A DNA stretch of 64,000 bases from a candidate division KSB1 bacterium. GTDB lineage: Bacteria; Zhuqueibacterota; Zhuqueibacteria; JANLFK01; Oleimicrobiaceae. The position numbers and the translations under genes were made by a program. Below are positions 46,465-56,716 of this stretch, in pieces. Each line of letters starts with the position of its first letter. The first letter of the stretch is position 1. The stretch spans positions 1-64,000 of the forward strand of contig JANLFK010000012.1 in NCBI GenBank assembly GCA_024655945.1, written 5' to 3'. A model generated the notes under the pieces. The model was given only the letters and a program-made list of their open reading frames with translations, was not told the DNA's origin and ran no database searches.

Positions 46465-48561
46465 ATGAAAGTCCATCGCACCTTCTTGCTATTGCTAGGC
46501 GTATTGGTCAGCGCAAGTGGGCCCGTGGTCACCGTGTCGCCCGTCGGGGCGCAGGAATCCCATATCTTTCTGCACTATCTGGGACACAGCTCTTTCGTCA
46601 TCGCCTTCGACAACGGAATACACGTGTTGACCGACTACGGTACCTCCAACGCGTACGGCTATCCCAGCCCCATTTACAGCATTGCGACCCTTCGCCCGGA
46701 CATGGTCACCTATTCGCATCGACACGAGGACCATTGGGACCCCCGCCGTCAACCGGATAGCGTCAGCTATGTCCTGACGGACTTTAACACGCTGCGCCTT
46801 GGCGAGCTCTGCATTGGACCTGTGCGGGTGGCGGAGAGTTCCGTGGCACAGAAGGACAACAGCGCTTTCATCTTCACCTGGAAGGGATTCACCCTCGTGC
46901 ATCTTGGCGATGCGCAGGCGAATATCATGAACATCGCAAACCCGGCAAACCGCAACTACCTCCGGCAGGTCTTGCCCGCGCGCATCGACTTGCTTCTCAT
47001 GCCCATCGAGGGCGTGAACACGTTCATCCCGGAGGCGGAGGCGTTCATTGACTCTCTCCGCCCAAGGAAGGTGATCCCGATGCACTATTGGAGCAAGCAA
47101 TACGAGTCAGAGTTCTTGGCCTATTTGGAAGAGCAATGTCTCTCTGCCGGAAAGGAGTATCAGATCGAACGTCACGCCGGAGCCAAGTACAGCGTGGCGA
47201 CCTCAGACATGGGCATCTTGCCGACCACCGTCATCAGTCTGAGCCCCTTCCCCTTTTCTGACTTTACTCTGCCCGACATCCGTGTCGATCAGGTGACGGT
47301 GGCTGACCAGGCCGGCAACAACAATGGTCGCGCCGACGCGGGAGAAACGGTGCAGTTGGTGGTAACCCTCCGCAACCTTTGGGTCGACGCCACGAACGTC
47401 ACTGCAAGCCTCAGCACCGCCGGTGCGGACGTCCAGCTCGGCAACATCACCTCCTTCTTTGGCAACATAGCCCCTGAAGAAAGGACATCTAACGACGCCA
47501 ATCCGTTCTCCCTTTCGGCGCACGCCAACGCCAGCCCGCACTACGGCACGTTCTACTTGGACATAGGCGCCAACCGCGGCTATGCGAAGGTCGACAGCTT
47601 CCGTCTGGTCATTGGCACGCCGACTGTGCTCCTGGTTGACGATGATGATGGACAGGCCTACCAGGAGGTCTACGCCAACATCTTCATCCCGGATGTTTGG
47701 GAAGTTGCCGCCAACGGCTGCCCGGCACTGGAGCTGCTCAAGGCGCATGAGGCAGTCGTCTGGCTCACCGGCGATGATCGGAAAAACAGCCTCACCGCCG
47801 AGGAGCAATCAGTTCTTGCTGCCTTCTTAGAGCAGGGCGGAAGGCTGTTGCTCTGCGGACAGAACATCGCGTACGACCTGGGTGGGGACGGCTCAACAGC
47901 GGACTCGCTCTTTCTTGCTGACTACCTGTGCACGGTGTTCGCCGCTGATAGCTGCAACGCCACGGCGGCTGTCGGGGTCGTGGGGGACCCGATCGGCGGC
48001 GGCATGGTCGTTGGCTTAGCCAAGACGCCGGCGGGTGAAGGACACCGCACGGCACCTGACGTCATCCAGGCCCTGCCCCCTGCGACGCCCACTCTCAAGT
48101 ACGTACCGGGGAACGCGCCTGCCGGCCTGAGATACGAGAAGCCTAACACCGGCGCCCGTCTGGTCTATCTGGCATTTGGCGTAGAAAAGGTCACCGGCCC
48201 CAAACCCACTGTGGCGTCCGAGCTGGTGGAAAGGATTCTCCGTTGGCTTACGGGCAGCACATCCGTGGAGCCGGCAGAGGGCATGGATGACCTGCCGAGG
48301 CTCTTCTTCCTGGGACAGAACTACCCAAACCCTTTCAACCCAACGACGACCATTGGCTATTCGCTTCCTCACCCAGCGTTCGTGACGCTGAAGCTCTACA
48401 ACGTGCTGGGCGAAGAGCCGCTGACCCTGGTCGAAGGCTCACAGGCTGCGGGGCAACATGCTGCTATTCTCGATGGCAGGGAGCTCCCCAGCGGTGTCTA
48501 CGTATACCGGCTGCGGGCCGGCACCTTGGAGGTCACCAACAAGTGCCTCTTGCTCAGATGA
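46465..48561 (+). CDS. secreted metallo-beta-lactamase-fold protein with T9SS tail
   Basis: A 698-residue exported protein (signal peptide to about residue 30, PVGAQ). Residues 33-245 are a metallo-beta-lactamase fold of the UlaG-like type, with the metal motif HRHEDH at 85-90 and later VHLGDAQ and VIPMHYW supplying ligands. Next is a beta-sandwich (about 270-385, NNNGRADAGETVQLVVTLRN, CARDB-like). Residues 390-600 resemble a ThuA/GATase-like alpha/beta domain (VLLVDDDDGQAY, GGRLLLCGQNIAYDL). The T9SS tail begins LGQNYPNPFNPTTTIGY. ATG at 46465 has GGAGAGGAGG upstream. The catalytic substrate is unknown; hydrolysis of a phosphoester or lactone at the cell surface is possible. It follows the AraC-type regulator and has its own ribosome site. 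Confidence 0.85.
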   Translation: MKVHRTFLLLLGVLVSASGPVVTVSPVGAQESHIFLHYLGHSSFVIAFDNGIHVLTDYGTSNAYGYPSPIYSIATLRPDMVTYSHRHEDHWDPRRQPDSVSYVLTDFNTLRLGELCIGPVRVAESSVAQKDNSAFIFTWKGFTLVHLGDAQANIMNIANPANRNYLRQVLPARIDLLLMPIEGVNTFIPEAEAFIDSLRPRKVIPMHYWSKQYESEFLAYLEEQCLSAGKEYQIERHAGAKYSVATSDMGILPTTVISLSPFPFSDFTLPDIRVDQVTVADQAGNNNGRADAGETVQLVVTLRNLWVDATNVTASLSTAGADVQLGNITSFFGNIAPEERTSNDANPFSLSAHANASPHYGTFYLDIGANRGYAKVDSFRLVIGTPTVLLVDDDDGQAYQEVYANIFIPDVWEVAANGCPALELLKAHEAVVWLTGDDRKNSLTAEEQSVLAAFLEQGGRLLLCGQNIAYDLGGDGSTADSLFLADYLCTVFAADSCNATAAVGVVGDPIGGGMVVGLAKTPAGEGHRTAPDVIQALPPATPTLKYVPGNAPAGLRYEKPNTGARLVYLAFGVEKVTGPKPTVASELVERILRWLTGSTSVEPAEGMDDLPRLFFLGQNYPNPFNPTTTIGYSLPHPAFVTLKLYNVLGEEPLTLVEGSQAAGQHAAILDGRELPSGVYVYRLRAGTLEVTNKCLLLR

Positions 48562-50260
48562 CGCCGCGCGCATCTGTAGGGGGCCGGCCCATGTCGCCCC
48601 TCTTCTCCCCTCAGCCGTTCCGGCAAAGCTTTGGGCTACCTGAAGGGGGAACAGAGCTCCGGGTGCACGTGCGCCGTTTTTCTGCCTGAGCACCTGCTTG
48701 TCGCCCGGTTCTGCCATCGGCGGCAGGCCGCGGGAAGAGCAGTGTGGGGAAGGCAAGACCACATGGCGACGCACTACGGTGAGGCCACGGTCCTGGGGCG
48801 AAGCAGCCGCAGCCTCTTAGCGGGCCCTTATCCCGGTACGGCAGGGCCTGACAAAATCGTCTGGACAGCTCATCAACGCTCGGGTTCGGTGGCCTGTGTA
48901 GCAATCAAGTGCAACAAGATCCCGCTCACACGGCCGTCCCAAGCAGGACTTCAACATGGGTCCTGCGTGGCGCGAGGACGACGCCATGGATTGCCAGGTC
49001 CACTGACGCCCGGCACCGCACTTGCCGCGCCTCGAGCGTTGCACCAAACCCCTGATCAGACTCCTTCAGGACCAGAAAATGCGCCCTCTCTCGCCGTGGG
49101 GCCAGACGCCGGTTCCTAAACGCCGACGACGGACTGAGGCGACTCTCTGGAAACCCTATGACTGCCCCGCCGAAGAGTTCCTCGCTCGCCCCGCCCGCCT
49201 GGGCTCAGATGCCACCATCACGCGGAGGTTTGCGCCCCCGCGCCAAAGTGAAAGGGCCATGTCTTGCGCATGCTTGCCTGCCTCTTGGCGGGAGAGATCC
49301 AGTGCAGAAGGAGCAAGGTTTTTGCCAATCCTTTGCCAATGCTGCCGTGCCGGCAGGGCTTGGTTCTCCCCTTGCATGACCCCCGTATCAAAGGGGGATC
49401 CTTCTGGTCTGCAGGAACGCCGCCCACGTGCGCTCTGCTTCTGCCACAACGGAAAGTCCCCTGGGAGGTCACTACACCGCCGGCCGATATCCTGCCGTTC
49501 CTGCAGTTGGTTGCACCAGGAGACGTGGCCGACATGCGCATGACCGCCCCTGTCGGCGAAGACCGCTGGTCGGAAGAACTTGTGCCTTCTCGGGGGGCTG
49601 CGCAGGCCTGAGCTGGCGCTCCCCACGGTAATCGGCTCTGGCCGGCAGGGATCCATCGCCGGGTGAACACCGGCGTTGGCGGAGCGCGAAGAAAGGACGT
49701 TGGCAGCGTCCACCAAAAAATGATTGCCAGTAGCTCGATTTTGTTATACATTTGGCAAAGAACACTGGCCACGGGACGTTAGCCTCAGGACGTGAGACAT
49801 ATGGTGAAGGGCCCGCCGAGCGACTTGGGTCAAGTTCCACAGACGCGTCGGCTTGCAGGCGGGCGGTGCAAAGATCGAAGCCGGCAAGAGCCCGCCCGGC
49901 ACTTGTGTCCCTCATCCGGTCCGTCCGGCTGGGTAGCCCGCCGAAGAAGCAAGTGCTTTGGGAGCCGCTCATCTTCTCAGGAGTCGCTGCCGAGGCCGGG
50001 GATTGGGACGCGGAAGTCTGGGTATCGCGCGCGGATTGAGGAGGCCGCGGAGCTGTGGCATGTCCCTGGATGCATGAGGTCGCACATGACACAAACCGGA
50101 CCTGTCCTTCTCAGGACGACATTCCTGTCCCGGGTGTCTGAAGCGTCCTCCTCCTCCTATTCTCCTCAAAGCCGCGGCCAACGCTGCCCGCGCAGTGGCT
50201 TCGCCCTGCGCAGCCCGAGGTGACGTTACCGGCCCCCTTTCATCGAGGAAGCACAAGCGC
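48562..50260. other. 1.7-kb region without a recognisable gene
   Basis: Open frames up to 186 codons exist on both strands (for example 49156-49716 minus), but none has a ribosome site, a hydrophobic or motif-bearing stretch, or a family I recognise. The only clear signal is the Bacteroidota-type promoter at 49724-49754. A GACCCCC...GGGGGATC stem is near 49379-49403. The region may be a decayed gene island. Confidence 0.4.
49724..49754 (+). promoter_or_regulatory. Bacteroidota-type promoter upstream of tamB
   Basis: TTG at 49724-49726, 20 nt, then TACATTTG (49747-49754), matching TTG-N19-21-TAnnTTTG. The overlapping TATACA could also act as a -10 but with only 15 nt to TTGCCA. It points to the tamB gene, about 500 bp away. 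Confidence 0.5.
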
Positions 50261-53200
50261 GTGAGATTACCTAGAAGAAGACTTCTTGTCCGTCGGGTCC
50301 TGGCTGCACTCGGCCTGCTCGCCGGCGTGCTCGGCCTGTGTTTGGTCCTCCTGAGCTGCCCCCCAGGCGAAGCTGTTCTCCGCAAGGTGGTGGAAGCCCG
50401 CATTTCCAGCGCTCTGGGCCTTCCAGTCGCGGTGGGAGAACTGGAAACCAACCTCGTCTCTCGGCTCCAGCTTGGCAATGTGGCCATCCGGCCTGAAAGC
50501 GCCCCAGACGCGGGAACTCTCCTCAGATTGCGCTATGCCAGAACTGACTACAAGGTTCTGGCGCTGTGCAAGGGGCAGCTCCTGCTGAAGAGAGTCGAGC
50601 TCGATGGCCTAATGGTCCGCCTGAGGCGGGACAGCCTCGGGACCTTCGACCTACCACTGAGAGTCCAGCCGGAGCAACCACGGCGCGGCGTTGCCGGCGG
50701 CGGCATCAAGGTCAAAGTGGAGCGCCTCGACCTAACCAATTCAGCCCTGTGCCTCGAAGACCTGCGCACGTCGGGCCGACTGGCCGCCACGAACCTTGCC
50801 ACGCATCTGACCAGGCTGGAAGAGAACCGCTATCTGTGCACGATGGAAATTGATTCCCTCGGCGCGCTCTACCGCGAAGAGCCCCTCCTCACTGGCGACT
50901 TGAAGCTGGAGGGAGAATGGAGCCCGGAGCGTGCCTTCCTCTCTGGATTGACGCTGCACCTTCCCGGCCTGACACTCGCTGGCAAAGCCCAGGCGGTCTT
51001 GGGACAGGGGGCCAAGCTCAACGGCAAGTTCGAGTTAGGCGGCGAGCTCGGGCCTTTGGCGCAGGCTCTGGCCAAGGCGACAGGAAGCGGCTGCAGCCAG
51101 CTCGCCGGAGAGCTGCGCAGTACCTTTGACCTCGGGGGAACCCTGCGAATACCCGCGCTCCAGGCTTGCATAGACATCCGCTCTGCCTCAATAGGCAATC
51201 TCAAGGATGTAGACCTGAGGCTCAACGCAACCTGGCAAGAAGACACTCTGAACCTGCAACAAATGCACATGGATCTGCTGGGCGGCTATGTATCCTGCTC
51301 TGGTGTCATGACCCGACATCCGGCGTTACGACACCAGTTTGTCCTCCAGGCCGAAGACCTCGACTTGGCGCTATTGGCTCGATGGCTGTACGGCGAAGGT
51401 GCCAAGCTGAGCGGCAAGCTGGGCGCGCAACTGCAGTGGCGAGGAGTCGGTACCGCCCTTGATAGCGTGCGCGCCACGGGAAGCCTCCTGGCCGCTCTCC
51501 TTCGCTTCGGCCCCGAGCCAATGCCAGGGCTCTCTCTGCAGCTAAGGCTGAACCGAGGGATCGGGCAGTTTCTGCTCAAACAAGGGGAGACAGAGATAGC
51601 GGCACAGACCACGCTGCGCGGTTCTCGTCTGCAGGGTACTTTTTCTGGCTCTGTTAGCGACGTCGGCTTGCTGACCAGACTCGGCAATGTGGGGGAGCTT
51701 TCCGGTGAACTCGCCATTGCTGGTACCGTGGACGGCACCATCACCTCACCGAAGCTGCATGCCAGCCTCGCCGGACGACAACTCACCTTTCGCAACCTCC
51801 CCATGGACACCCTGGGCGCCGAAATCGCCGTCACCGGCCACGGGGTGGAGTTGCTTGCCCTGTTCATCAGGGGAGCGCTGTCCCCCATCGATGCGGACCG
51901 GCCGCCGCTCCATCTTTCCGGTCTGACCGGGAACCTTTTCTACCAGGCCGGCGCCCGGGGGCCGCTCACCAGCCCTCGCGGGAATGTGCTCATAAGACTG
52001 CAGGACACGGCGTTCACAGGCTACCGGTTCGACCATGCAGAGATCGCGCTCTCAACAGCGGAAGGGGAGCTGCGGCTGGACCGGTTGCGCCTGCGGACGG
52101 ATTCCCTCTCGGTGGATGGGCGCGCCACCTACCAAATGACCGCACGCAAAGGAGACGCGACGATCAACCTCTGCATCGTGCCACTGCAGGCCACGCAACC
52201 GAGTCCTGAGCCCGAGTCCGTTCTGGAATCAATGCAGTCGCTGACAGAAGGCCGCTCCGTGGGCACGATCGATGCGAATTTCTCTGCGCCGAGCAGCCAC
52301 CAGTGGTCAGCGTCCGTGCACGCCAAGGGCGTGAGCATCGGCGACCTCCTGGTGCTCGCACCCAGGAACCTCGATCTCGGCGGTCTGCTGGACCTTGACT
52401 TGAAAGTCGGACAAAACCGCGATGTCCCGACAGGGGAGCTTCGGTTCTTGGTCCGCGAACCAAGGTACGCAGCCAGCCGACTGGATTCCCTGCGCGGCGA
52501 GGTAGTGCTGACCGGGAACAGATTGACTGCCCCGATGTTGGAGCTTGCAGTCGGGGGGCAGTCGACCCGCGCCACAGTGACGATTGCACCCGTACACCCG
52601 GGAGTGCGGGGCCGCTGGTGGACATCCGCCAGCAGGATTTCTGCCCACGTGCAGGGAGAGGGATTCAACGTGGCTTCACTAAATCCGTTGCTCCCGGCCA
52701 CCATATCGTTGTCAGGCCAGGCTGCCGGCGACCTGCGCTGCGAGGGCTCGGTAGCGCATCCGCGCTTTCGCGGCTCTCTGCGCCTGACTGAGGGCGGCGT
52801 GACCAGAGCAACCGACAGAGTTCTGGCCACCGGGGTTGACCTCCTCGCGGTCTTGCAAGATTCCACGCTGCTTGTCGAACTGGTGAAGGCCCGGGTTTTC
52901 GGGGCGCCTGCTCATTTCCACGGGCGAGTTACCAGCAGGTGGGGGAAGGCATATGACTTTGACCTTCGTGGGACCATAGCAGACTCCGGGCAGATTCGTG
53001 CCGAGGGCACCGCCCGGCACGACTCATTGTGGGGTCGCCTCCAAGCGGAGCGGCTCAATCTCTCTCTGCTGCAGCCCTTTGTGGGGACAACGGAAGGCCT
53101 GCGCGGCGTCTGCTCTGCGGAGCTTGCCGCGCGAGGCCCAATGCGCACCCCCGAAATTGAGGGCACCGTGGCAGTGGGCGGGGTCTCTTTGCGCCTGCCG

Positions 53201-54346
53201 CAGCTCCAGGAACAGGTGGACCAGGGCCTAGTGCGGCTGGAGTTTCACCAAGACGCCGTGCACCTGGACACTCTGTTCGCCAGGATTGACGGTGGCACCC
53301 TCTGCGGGTCGGGCTTCCTGCGGCACACTGCAGGCACGCTCGACGACATCAATGTGCAAGTCAGGCTCGACAATCTAAGAATCGCGCGCGCGAACGTGGC
53401 CGACGTGACGGTGAGCGCTGCCCGCTTGAACTACAGAAAGGAAAGCGGCTACTACCTGCTTGACGGTGATGTAGTGCTGGGCGAATCTCGGCTTCGCTAT
53501 CGATTCACACCCCAGTCCTTGGTGGCACTCGCGCGCTCCACACCACGGCCCAGGCCGGAGCTGCCGACCCTCCTGCGGCAGACGCGTCTGAATGTGCGGC
53601 TACGCGAGAGCGAAAAGCTTTGGATCGACAACAACCTGGCGCGCTTGCGGCTGCTCTCCGAGTTGAGCCTGCAGGGCAGTGCAACGCAACCCAACATATC
53701 CGGGCGACTGCAGGCGCGCGAGGGATACATCCTCTACCTCGACCGCAAGTTCGAGGTCAAGAGAGGGGTGCTGGACTTTGTCGATCCGGTTCGTACGAAC
53801 CCCCTCGTCGATCTGGAGGCCCAGGCATTGCTGAAGAGCCATCAGACGCTGGAGCGCAAAGACTACACGATCACCCTTTCCGTCAAGGGGCCTTTGGACC
53901 AGACCGTTATCGATCTCTCCTCTGACCCTCCTTTGGACAGAGCTGACATACTTGCCCTGCTGACCTTGGGCGCCAGACGCCAGCAGCTGACGGCCAAGGG
54001 CCCAGACACAGGCCTAAGTGACGTCCTGCAACAACGACTGGCAACTCTGTCCAGTCAACGCCTTTCCGGTTACGCGACCAGCAAGGTAAGCACTCTCTTC
54101 GGTCTACAGGAAATGAGCATTGAAGGCAATCTGTTCAGGTTTGGGCGCGAGTGGGGCCCGCAATTAGTCGCCTCCAAGAAGGTAACAGGCCGTATGAGCA
54201 TTACATACAGAACAACCGTGGGTCATCTCAATGACCAGAGCATCCGTTTGGACTATCGCCTCTCCAGGCACCTGTCTGTCCAAGGCCAGACAGACCAGGG
54301 CGGGCGCTCAGCGCTCGAATTGAAGTACAGCTTAGGGTTCAGATGA
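50261..54346 (+). CDS. tamB: TamB-like translocation and assembly module protein (DUF490)
   Basis: A 1361-residue protein anchored by one N-terminal membrane helix (about 12-32, VLAALGLLAGVLGLCLVLL). The body is a long repetitive beta-rich groove with AsmA-like strands. The C-terminal region (about 1060-1361) is the DUF490/TamB domain, with the characteristic DLSSDPPLDRADILALLTLG. TamB proteins bridge the periplasm and work with an Omp85 partner in outer-membrane protein insertion or lipid transport. Its TGA stop overlaps the ATG of the Omp85 gene, so the two are translationally coupled. The start is uncertain: GTG at 50261 with GAGGAA ten bases upstream is my choice; a GTG at 50195 has no such site. 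Confidence 0.87.
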   Translation: MRLPRRRLLVRRVLAALGLLAGVLGLCLVLLSCPPGEAVLRKVVEARISSALGLPVAVGELETNLVSRLQLGNVAIRPESAPDAGTLLRLRYARTDYKVLALCKGQLLLKRVELDGLMVRLRRDSLGTFDLPLRVQPEQPRRGVAGGGIKVKVERLDLTNSALCLEDLRTSGRLAATNLATHLTRLEENRYLCTMEIDSLGALYREEPLLTGDLKLEGEWSPERAFLSGLTLHLPGLTLAGKAQAVLGQGAKLNGKFELGGELGPLAQALAKATGSGCSQLAGELRSTFDLGGTLRIPALQACIDIRSASIGNLKDVDLRLNATWQEDTLNLQQMHMDLLGGYVSCSGVMTRHPALRHQFVLQAEDLDLALLARWLYGEGAKLSGKLGAQLQWRGVGTALDSVRATGSLLAALLRFGPEPMPGLSLQLRLNRGIGQFLLKQGETEIAAQTTLRGSRLQGTFSGSVSDVGLLTRLGNVGELSGELAIAGTVDGTITSPKLHASLAGRQLTFRNLPMDTLGAEIAVTGHGVELLALFIRGALSPIDADRPPLHLSGLTGNLFYQAGARGPLTSPRGNVLIRLQDTAFTGYRFDHAEIALSTAEGELRLDRLRLRTDSLSVDGRATYQMTARKGDATINLCIVPLQATQPSPEPESVLESMQSLTEGRSVGTIDANFSAPSSHQWSASVHAKGVSIGDLLVLAPRNLDLGGLLDLDLKVGQNRDVPTGELRFLVREPRYAASRLDSLRGEVVLTGNRLTAPMLELAVGGQSTRATVTIAPVHPGVRGRWWTSASRISAHVQGEGFNVASLNPLLPATISLSGQAAGDLRCEGSVAHPRFRGSLRLTEGGVTRATDRVLATGVDLLAVLQDSTLLVELVKARVFGAPAHFHGRVTSRWGKAYDFDLRGTIADSGQIRAEGTARHDSLWGRLQAERLNLSLLQPFVGTTEGLRGVCSAELAARGPMRTPEIEGTVAVGGVSLRLPQLQEQVDQGLVRLEFHQDAVHLDTLFARIDGGTLCGSGFLRHTAGTLDDINVQVRLDNLRIARANVADVTVSAARLNYRKESGYYLLDGDVVLGESRLRYRFTPQSLVALARSTPRPRPELPTLLRQTRLNVRLRESEKLWIDNNLARLRLLSELSLQGSATQPNISGRLQAREGYILYLDRKFEVKRGVLDFVDPVRTNPLVDLEAQALLKSHQTLERKDYTITLSVKGPLDQTVIDLSSDPPLDRADILALLTLGARRQQLTAKGPDTGLSDVLQQRLATLSSQRLSGYATSKVSTLFGLQEMSIEGNLFRFGREWGPQLVASKKVTGRMSITYRTTVGHLNDQSIRLDYRLSRHLSVQGQTDQGGRSALELKYSLGFR

Positions 54347-56142
54347 GGCGCTTCGTCGTATCACAACTTGTCTTGCTGAGCTGGCTCCTTTCAGGAGCGG
54401 CTATCTGCTTGGGGGCGACGAAGGACGCTCGGAGGTTGGGGATCGGCTCGCTTCGGTTCGAAGGCACCCACGCATTCAGCGCTGCGCAACTGCGCCGCAT
54501 AGTGGTTTCTCGCCCCACATCCTTTCTCCGACGTTCGTACTTCTTCCCAGAGGTTTTCCAAGAAGACGTGAAAACCGTCGAGCTTTTCTACCGTCAACAT
54601 GCCTATCTCCAGGCACAGGTAACCGGCCAGCTGGCGCGGGTGGACTCTGCCCGGGGCGTGGTCCATCTGGAAATCCACGTGGACGAGGGCCAACTGACCC
54701 GCGTAGAAGGAGTGAGCGTCTTCGAAAACCAGGTGTTCAGCGACGAAGTGCTGCTTGCAAAGATCGACATCCGAGCAGGGGAGCCGTTCCAGGCCAACAA
54801 GGTGGAGGCGGCAACGCTCTCGTTGCTGACCTTCTACGCCAATAACGGCTACCTGGACGCAGAAGTCACTCCGGAGGTGCGCCTCGACCATGAGACCCAC
54901 CGTGCCCTGATCGATTTCCGCGTACGGGCCAAGGCAAGATGTACCATCGACCAAGTCCGCCTTGTGGGTTTAGAAAAGACTCGGCCCAGGGTTGTGCTCA
55001 GAGAATTGGAGTTCAAACCTGGCGATGTGGTGGAGTACTCGCGTCTGCTCTCATCACAGCGCAAGCTGTACCTCACCGGTCTGTTCCGAGGAGTGTTCGT
55101 TCGCCCGCAACCGGCCGCCAGTGGCGACTCAACAAGACGTGACATCCTGGTCGACCTTAAGGAGAATGACTCGGGGGAATTCACCGTAGCCTTCGGCTAC
55201 GAATCGGTAGAGAGGTGGCGGGGCCGAGTAGAAATAGCCAACAGCAACTGGCGCGGCACGGCGCGCAAATTCGCTCTGGCCTCGCGCGCGAGCTTTGTCA
55301 ATCGCGGCCTGGAGATGTCATTCACTGAACCGAGGACCTTTGGCACACCGCTGCGCACCGACGTGAACCTCCTCGCCGAGCAGCTGCAGGAACCAGGCTT
55401 CGATATCCGCCGGGTTGCCAATACAATCAGACTTGGTCGCCCTTTCGCTGCCCGGTCTTCGCTTGTCTTGACCTTCAAGAACGAAATAGCCGAGCTATCC
55501 CACATTCGCGTCACGCTGGCCCCGGAAAGAAGGCGAACCGTCATCAGGGGCTTGAAGCTCACGGCGGTGCACGACACCCGCGACAACATGTTCAACCCTA
55601 CCTCTGGCATCCTACTCGAATGGAGCAATGAGTTTGCCGGGCTGTTTCTGCGGGGGACGGATAGCTTCGTGCGCTCAACAGGTCGCATGAAGTGGTTCCA
55701 CGCAGTGGGCGCTTCGACCGTCATTGCCACTGGCGCAGAACTCGGCTGGATGGACACGCCAGGTGGCATGCAAAAGATACCGCTGCACGAGCGCTTCTAC
55801 ACCGGAGGACCCAACTCTCTCCGCGGTCTGGCCTACCGGAAGGCCGGCCCATTGGATGCAAGAGGATTGCCCTTGGGTGGCAGGTTGAAGCTCCTCGTCA
55901 ACGCTCTGGAAGTGCGTCAGGCGCTGTACAAGTCTGTAGGTGCGGTGGTCTTCGCCGAGGCCGGAAACGTCTGGTCTGCCCCGCAAGAGTTCAAGCTCTC
56001 CGACCTGCGGCCTACGGTGGGGGTGGGGCTGCGGCTGAACACCCCAATCGGTCTGGCGCGACTTGACTACGGGGTCAACATGGACCGCCACGCTGGAGAG
56101 CGGAGAGGGATGCTCTATTTCAGCATGGGCCATGCCTTTTGA
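54343..56142 (+). CDS. Omp85-family outer-membrane assembly protein (TamA/BamA-like)
   Basis: A 599-residue outer-membrane protein. A signal peptide (to about residue 25, CLGAT) is followed by three or four POTRA-like domains (about 30-270, with VFSDEVLLAKIDIRAGEPF and VVLRELEFKPGDVVEY) and a 16-strand-type Omp85 barrel (about 275-599). The barrel contains the conserved loop-6 motif GGPNSLRGLAY (R494) and ends in the strand MLYFSMGHAF with a terminal phenylalanine. Its start overlaps the tamB stop by four bases (ATGA). With tamB just upstream, a TamA role is more likely than the essential BamA, though this cannot be proved from the window. Confidence 0.9.
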   Translation: MRRFVVSQLVLLSWLLSGAAICLGATKDARRLGIGSLRFEGTHAFSAAQLRRIVVSRPTSFLRRSYFFPEVFQEDVKTVELFYRQHAYLQAQVTGQLARVDSARGVVHLEIHVDEGQLTRVEGVSVFENQVFSDEVLLAKIDIRAGEPFQANKVEAATLSLLTFYANNGYLDAEVTPEVRLDHETHRALIDFRVRAKARCTIDQVRLVGLEKTRPRVVLRELEFKPGDVVEYSRLLSSQRKLYLTGLFRGVFVRPQPAASGDSTRRDILVDLKENDSGEFTVAFGYESVERWRGRVEIANSNWRGTARKFALASRASFVNRGLEMSFTEPRTFGTPLRTDVNLLAEQLQEPGFDIRRVANTIRLGRPFAARSSLVLTFKNEIAELSHIRVTLAPERRRTVIRGLKLTAVHDTRDNMFNPTSGILLEWSNEFAGLFLRGTDSFVRSTGRMKWFHAVGASTVIATGAELGWMDTPGGMQKIPLHERFYTGGPNSLRGLAYRKAGPLDARGLPLGGRLKLLVNALEVRQALYKSVGAVVFAEAGNVWSAPQEFKLSDLRPTVGVGLRLNTPIGLARLDYGVNMDRHAGERRGMLYFSMGHAF

Positions 56143-56157
56143 TCATCCGCTGGCGCC

Positions 56158-56705
56158 TCCTTTTTCCGGTCTTCTGTCGGAGATGCGGCAGCCATGTTGG
56201 TGGGCTGTGGTACCACCGCCCCTCGTGCTGGGCTATGTGCGCCGCCGCAGGTAGTGGGCACTGGCGCTCAAGGACGACGGCGGCAGCGGCGATTCCGACC
56301 CCAATCCGGCAACGGCTCTTGTCGCCTGTCTACGACGGTGATGGCAATGGCGTGGTCGACGACCCGCTGGTCAGCACCTGGGCAACCGGCCCCGGGGCGA
56401 ACGTGGCGCTTTCGGCCTTCGCAGCCCTCCCCGCCAGGAAGCCTTACTCTGCTGCCGCGCGGGTGTGAAGCTGGCCAACAGATGCCGACTTCGCCCGGGG
56501 AGTTCCCTCAGACCTCTCGCCTTCTGACACATGTCCACTCAGGCCCTATCTTCGTTCTTCGAGGCAGGAGAAAAATCTTCGTGGCACCACGACCAGGCCC
56601 TCCTTGCTAACTCCCACCATCGGGGACGAGGAAACTTCGCACTCCGCATCCCTGCCGGGCAACTGGATCGCCAGCGCTCCCACCGCCCCTGCGGCGGCCC
56701 CAAAG
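56158..56705 (+). pseudogene. decayed partial copy of the 42-kb Ig-like T9SS gene
   Basis: About 540 bp corresponding to 42790-43320 of the gene at 42194. Matching stretches include GCGGCGATTCCGACCCCAAT, the segment around GGCGTGGTCGACGACCCGCT, and CTGCCGGGCAACTGGATCGC, which match the DHSGDFDPNP, DGVVDS and PENWVDSD parts. Several frameshifts and stops break it, and both ends are missing. It lies between the Omp85 stop and the end of the serine hydrolase gene. Confidence 0.65.
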
Positions 56706-56716
56706 GGTACCTTTGC

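Noticed and set aside
49156-49716. 186-codon minus-strand gene
   Set aside because: No ribosome site, no hydrophobic core pattern and no recognisable motif; codon pattern looks noncoding.
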